Source of the DNA: Cerioporus squamosus
Taxonomy: Eukaryota > Basidiomycota > Agaricomycetes > Polyporales > Polyporaceae
Assembly (NCBI GenBank): GCA_022592435.1
Contig: JABYQS010000801.1
Location: 1 to 12,966 of the forward strand
Direction: 5' to 3'
DNA length: 12,966 bases
Shown: positions 10,344-12,966 of the stretch, in pieces
How the letters are laid out: each line of letters begins with the position of its first letter
Position numbering within the stretch: the stretch's first letter is position 1
Program-made: the position numbers and the translations under genes
The notes under the pieces: generated by a model
Databases searched by the model: none
What the model was told of the DNA's origin: nothing
Seen by the model: the letters and a program-made list of their open reading frames with translations, nothing else

Positions 10344-10712
10344 GCAGTCTCTCTCGCATCCAGTTGAGTATGTGCGCGTGCCTGTATGCCAGGGAGTAGA
10401 AGAAGCTCAGGGTTGAGATTGAGGCTCGCGATGGAGGAGGCGGGACTCGACTCGAGGCCTTGAACGCTAAAGCGCCGATGCAGTAACGTTGTGACAGGCG
10501 CGTGACGCGACGCGACTCGATCAAGGGCACGCGACCATTTGCGTCTTGAGTTCCGCGAGGTGCAATATAAGTATGTACTTACTCCTGAAGATGAAGCCAC
10601 CACTACCGTCATATCGTTGCCCCCTTCACCGATACCCCTTTCTCTGAGTCTCTGAAGATTCCAGAGCACATTTACTTATTTCTTCCTCTTCTCCAGAACA
10701 ACGACTCTCCAG
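10344..10712. promoter_or_regulatory. Divergent promoter region, TPP1-like (-) and HNH protein (+)
   Basis: The 369 bases between the two divergent starts form a probable bidirectional promoter. A TATA-like AATATAAG lies at 10564-10571, about 145 bases before the HNH start, and overlaps the one-mismatch copy of the palindrome. A pyrimidine-rich stretch with TTCTTCC and CTCTTCTCC lies just before the ATG at 10713, as is common in fungal 5' leaders. ORFs through the gap lack recognisable motifs. Confidence 0.5.
10570..10583. promoter_or_regulatory. Near-palindrome AGTATGTACTTACT, copy of the 6184 site
   Basis: It differs from the perfect palindrome at 6184-6197 at one position (T for A at base 5). 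It lies 130 bases before the HNH-protein start and about 230 bases before the TPP1-like start. The shared position in promoter regions is the only hint of function. Confidence 0.4.
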
Positions 10713-12058
10713 ATGCCCGCCATCACCTCCGAGAACATCATCGGCCGTGCCGTCGCTGCCGTTCGCGAGCACGCAGCGGTTCGCGATCAAGCACTCCTCC
10801 TCGCACTCCTCGAGTACGCGCCGAGCGAGAAGGGGAAGCTCAACATCGCCAACAAGATCCTCCAGTGCGGCGACACATACTACAATGACGAACGGAATTA
10901 CTGGAGCCACACCGGCCAGCTGGCGGACTTCTTCTGGCGTCATATCATCATCCTGGTGAGCAGCTTTCCTTGACTTCTGTGCGAGTAGCATACAGCTGAA
11001 CTTCGTGTCGCAGTTCGGGTTACCGGGGGTAAAACCCCTGAACCCAGGAGCAGAGTCTCTCGCAGCGGAGTGAGTTCTGCGGTCTTACGGTCACCTGCGG
11101 AAACGGCTGCAGTCAGCGCGCTGAAGGACGTCATTGAGAGCGTACGTTCGCCTTACTTGTTCGTTGTTTCGCCCCACTGAGCGCACCACCATTGCAAGGC
11201 TTCAACACGAGACAGACACAGGTGCGTGATCTCCGGAAAGGTCGACCCCGAGATTATCGCTAGCGGGTGAGTCGTTCTATTCTGACCTCGAACTGCTGGA
11301 GACACACTCCCCGTGGAGAGCCTCACAACCAAGGCTTGCATGCCTTGTATGTCCGACAGGGGCTGGGTCCTCTCAAGTTGCCACATCGCCGGCTCCCCCC
11401 ACGGGTCACCTGTGATTCCGCCACACAGGGCATGAAATCATGCATGATACTCACATAACTCTCCATTTTAGGCCTGGAGCCTCTCCCGGTGCGGGACTGG
11501 ACTCGAAGTCACTCGCGTGACGCACATTATCCCCTTCTCCCTGCGCGACAGCACCGCAACAACCTCCGCCGGGCACCTGCCCTCCATCTGGGGCGCCCTC
11601 GAGTGCTTCGGGACGAGCCTCTCCACGCTCATGCACGGGGGCATCAACGCCCTCGACAACGTCATCACCCTCTCCGCGACGTGCGTCCTCCCCACTTCCG
11701 TTTCCAGTCGCGCTGATCCCCGTTTGCAGCCTCTACCGGTACTTCACCGAGCTGCAGGTCGCACTCGAGCCTCTCCCCGACACCCCATACCTACAGGGTG
11801 CGCACCTGGGGCAAGGTCGCGCCCCGCCTCGGGCTCCCGAAGACGGTTAGGCTCTCCAGCGCGTCTGGAGCCCCGCTCCCGAATCCTGCGTATCTCGCGC
11901 TGCATTGCGCCATTTGTCGTGTGCTCTGGTCGTCTTCCCGCGCTGAAGAACTCAAGGAGGTGCTCGAAGAACTTGAAGAAGTCACTCTCCTCGCGCCCGA
12001 CGGAGCTCCGCCAACCTCATCAACATCGCTATATACCGGTCTCTCGCCATGGAAATGA
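10713..12058 (+). CDS. HNH-type nuclease-domain protein (5 exons, frame-broken)
   Basis: Resembles the HNH_2-like proteins that are abundant in basidiomycetes; a metal-dependent nuclease fold is likely, the biological role unknown. Proposed exons: 10713-10955, 11014-11141, 11199-11266, 11472-11680 and 11730-12058. Exon 1 (MPAITSENIIGRAVAAV) has a helical ALLLALLEYAPSEKGK segment. Exon 3 carries RDRHRCVISGKVDP, the Cys-containing strand before the HNH site. Exon 4 carries GLEVTRVTHIIPFSL with the catalytic-type His, then GGINALDNVITLS with the conserved Asn. Exon 5 has LYRYFTELQVALE and PNPAYLALHCAICRVLW. Breaks are inferred at the donors 10955 and 11266 and near 11796 (an extra G). A further break near 12006 would turn the end into SANLINIAIYRSLAMEM and move the stop to 12177. 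The product is then about 325 or 365 residues. Intron 3 (205 nt) is unusually long here. Confidence 0.72.
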
Positions 12059-12292
12059 AAGTTAGTGACGCCAAGTATCGGGCTCGAATGTGCACCTCAC
12101 TCGTCAGTAAAAGTGCTCTTGTCCGTAACACGGATCCTAGGAGTCGGTGCCTGCGATTAAAGGAAGCTCGAAGTTGACCTCCAACAATGTATCAATATAT
12201 CTCAGACCCATGCACATGTACTGCTAGCACCATGTATTCAACATCCAGAGTCATGACGTGACGATCAAGTACACATTATAAGCAACGTAACT
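12059..12292. other. Convergent 3' region between HNH gene and right-edge gene
   Basis: This AT-richer stretch separates two genes pointing at each other. Its first 119 bases may still be coding if the HNH reading frame runs on to the stop at 12177. I see no hairpin, repeat or RNA gene in it. A run of seven A at about 12331 lies just inside the neighbouring minus-strand ORF. Confidence 0.4.
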
Positions 12293-12966
12293 CTAGCATA
12301 GGTACAAAACTCCAGGCGCGTGGTATACATAAAAAAACGGCGGCATCGATATCAAGCATTCCACAGCAAGAGTCCCACATAGAACACACCCAAACGCAGA
12401 CGCTATGGCGGCTGCGACGCACGCGACGGAGGTGAACTCATCTGCGACTGGTTGAAACACCTTCAGCCACCCCTCGCCCATGTCGGACCGCAGCGCCTCG
12501 ATTCGCGCCGGAACGCGTCAGCCTCCCGGAATTGGCTGTCCTCCTCCCCCTTGCTCGGCTCGTACACTGACGCAGAGCGCGTGCTCGGCGAATCTGCGCC
12601 CGCGAGAGTGTGGAGGACTTCCGATGCGCGAGGGGCCTGTCTGGCATAGACGGTGAGAAGGAGTCGGACGCGTCGGGTGAAGTCGACGATGGAGCGAACT
12701 CCGTCATGTGTCTGCTGTGTCGCGACTTTGGCTTCACCACGGCGGTGGGCTGTGCGCGGGGACTGCAGCCGGTGCAGCGAACGAGGAAGGTGGGGGAGGT
12801 GCTTGGGTAGGAAGAGGTGCAGCGGGCTGCTGAGGGACCGTACTCCGCTTGACGGGGCTAACAGTCCTGGAGACAGCAGGTCGAGAACTGGCTTCGCTAC
12901 TCTCTGGCCACCATCCAGGTCAACGATGCGCTTGTTCTTCTTCTTTCGACCGCGCACGTGTCCTGC
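12293..12966 (-). CDS. Unrecognised protein, 3' part only, runs off the right edge (frame-broken)
   Basis: I do not recognise this gene. Reading leftward from the window edge, one frame gives RGRKKKNKRIVDLDGG, a basic stretch. A second frame then gives ESSEASSRPAVSRTVSP and a Pro/Ala-rich run (VPQQPAAPLPTQAPPPPS). Further on come VYEPSKGEEDSQFREADAF and, in another frame, RIEALRSDMGEGWLKVFQ, a charged probable helix. The last frame ends in a hydrophobic stretch (VACVAAAIASAFG and on) and a TAG at 12293. Frame breaks are needed near 12895, between 12700 and 12780, and near 12525. The start lies beyond the window. Direction is supported by the coherent charged and Pro-rich segments on this strand only. 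Whether the hydrophobic end is translated is open. Confidence 0.45.

Noticed and set aside
11024..11040. GGGGTAAAACCCC inverted repeat as a hairpin or regulatory element
   Set aside because: The stem is five base pairs, lies inside an exon of the HNH protein, and is within chance expectation.
1..12966. Mobile elements, CRISPR, tRNA or rRNA genes
   Set aside because: No long direct or inverted terminal repeats, no transposase or reverse-transcriptase motifs, no regularly spaced repeats and no cloverleaf-like sequence were seen by eye; a covariance-model search was not possible here.

Overview
The window looks like ordinary gene-dense nuclear DNA of a filamentous basidiomycete (Agaricomycetes, possibly Polyporales; the order is a guess). 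The evidence is many 45-66 nt GT..AG introns, small intergenic gaps, moderately GC-rich coding sequence, and a division-1 chitin synthase. I see no tRNA, rRNA, CRISPR array, transposase, reverse transcriptase or bacterial-type operon.

Layout, left to right: (1) 112-1536 (+), an R3H-domain protein with the fungal R3H-associated N-terminal region. (2) 1809-5982 (-), a chitin synthase in 17 exons, convergent with gene 1. (3) 6501-10343 (-), a shelterin TPP1-like protein: an N-terminal OB-fold domain in three clean exons, then a long Ser/Pro/Gln-rich tail with a dense SQ cluster and basic NLS-like patches. (4) 10713 to 12058 or 12177 (+), an HNH-type nuclease-domain protein of the fungal HNH_2-like sort, divergent from the TPP1 gene across about 370 bp. 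(5) about 12293 to beyond the right edge (-), the 3' part of an unrecognised gene with a basic stretch and a Pro/Ala-rich segment.

The most important property of the window is that every gene is interrupted by one- or two-base frame breaks, many at homopolymers or short repeats, while conserved motifs on both sides stay intact and the shifts add up to consistent exon phases. I count 11 in the chitin synthase alone. This fits uncorrected indel errors in a long-read assembly better than gene decay. A naive annotation would split each gene into several false ORFs.

The genes do not form an obvious pathway: cell-wall synthesis, telomere protection, RNA/ssDNA binding and a nuclease-domain protein are simply neighbours. 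I found no convincing undescribed system. The points most worth following are the TPP1-like protein with its SQ cluster, and a 14-bp palindrome whose one-mismatch copy lies in a second promoter region.
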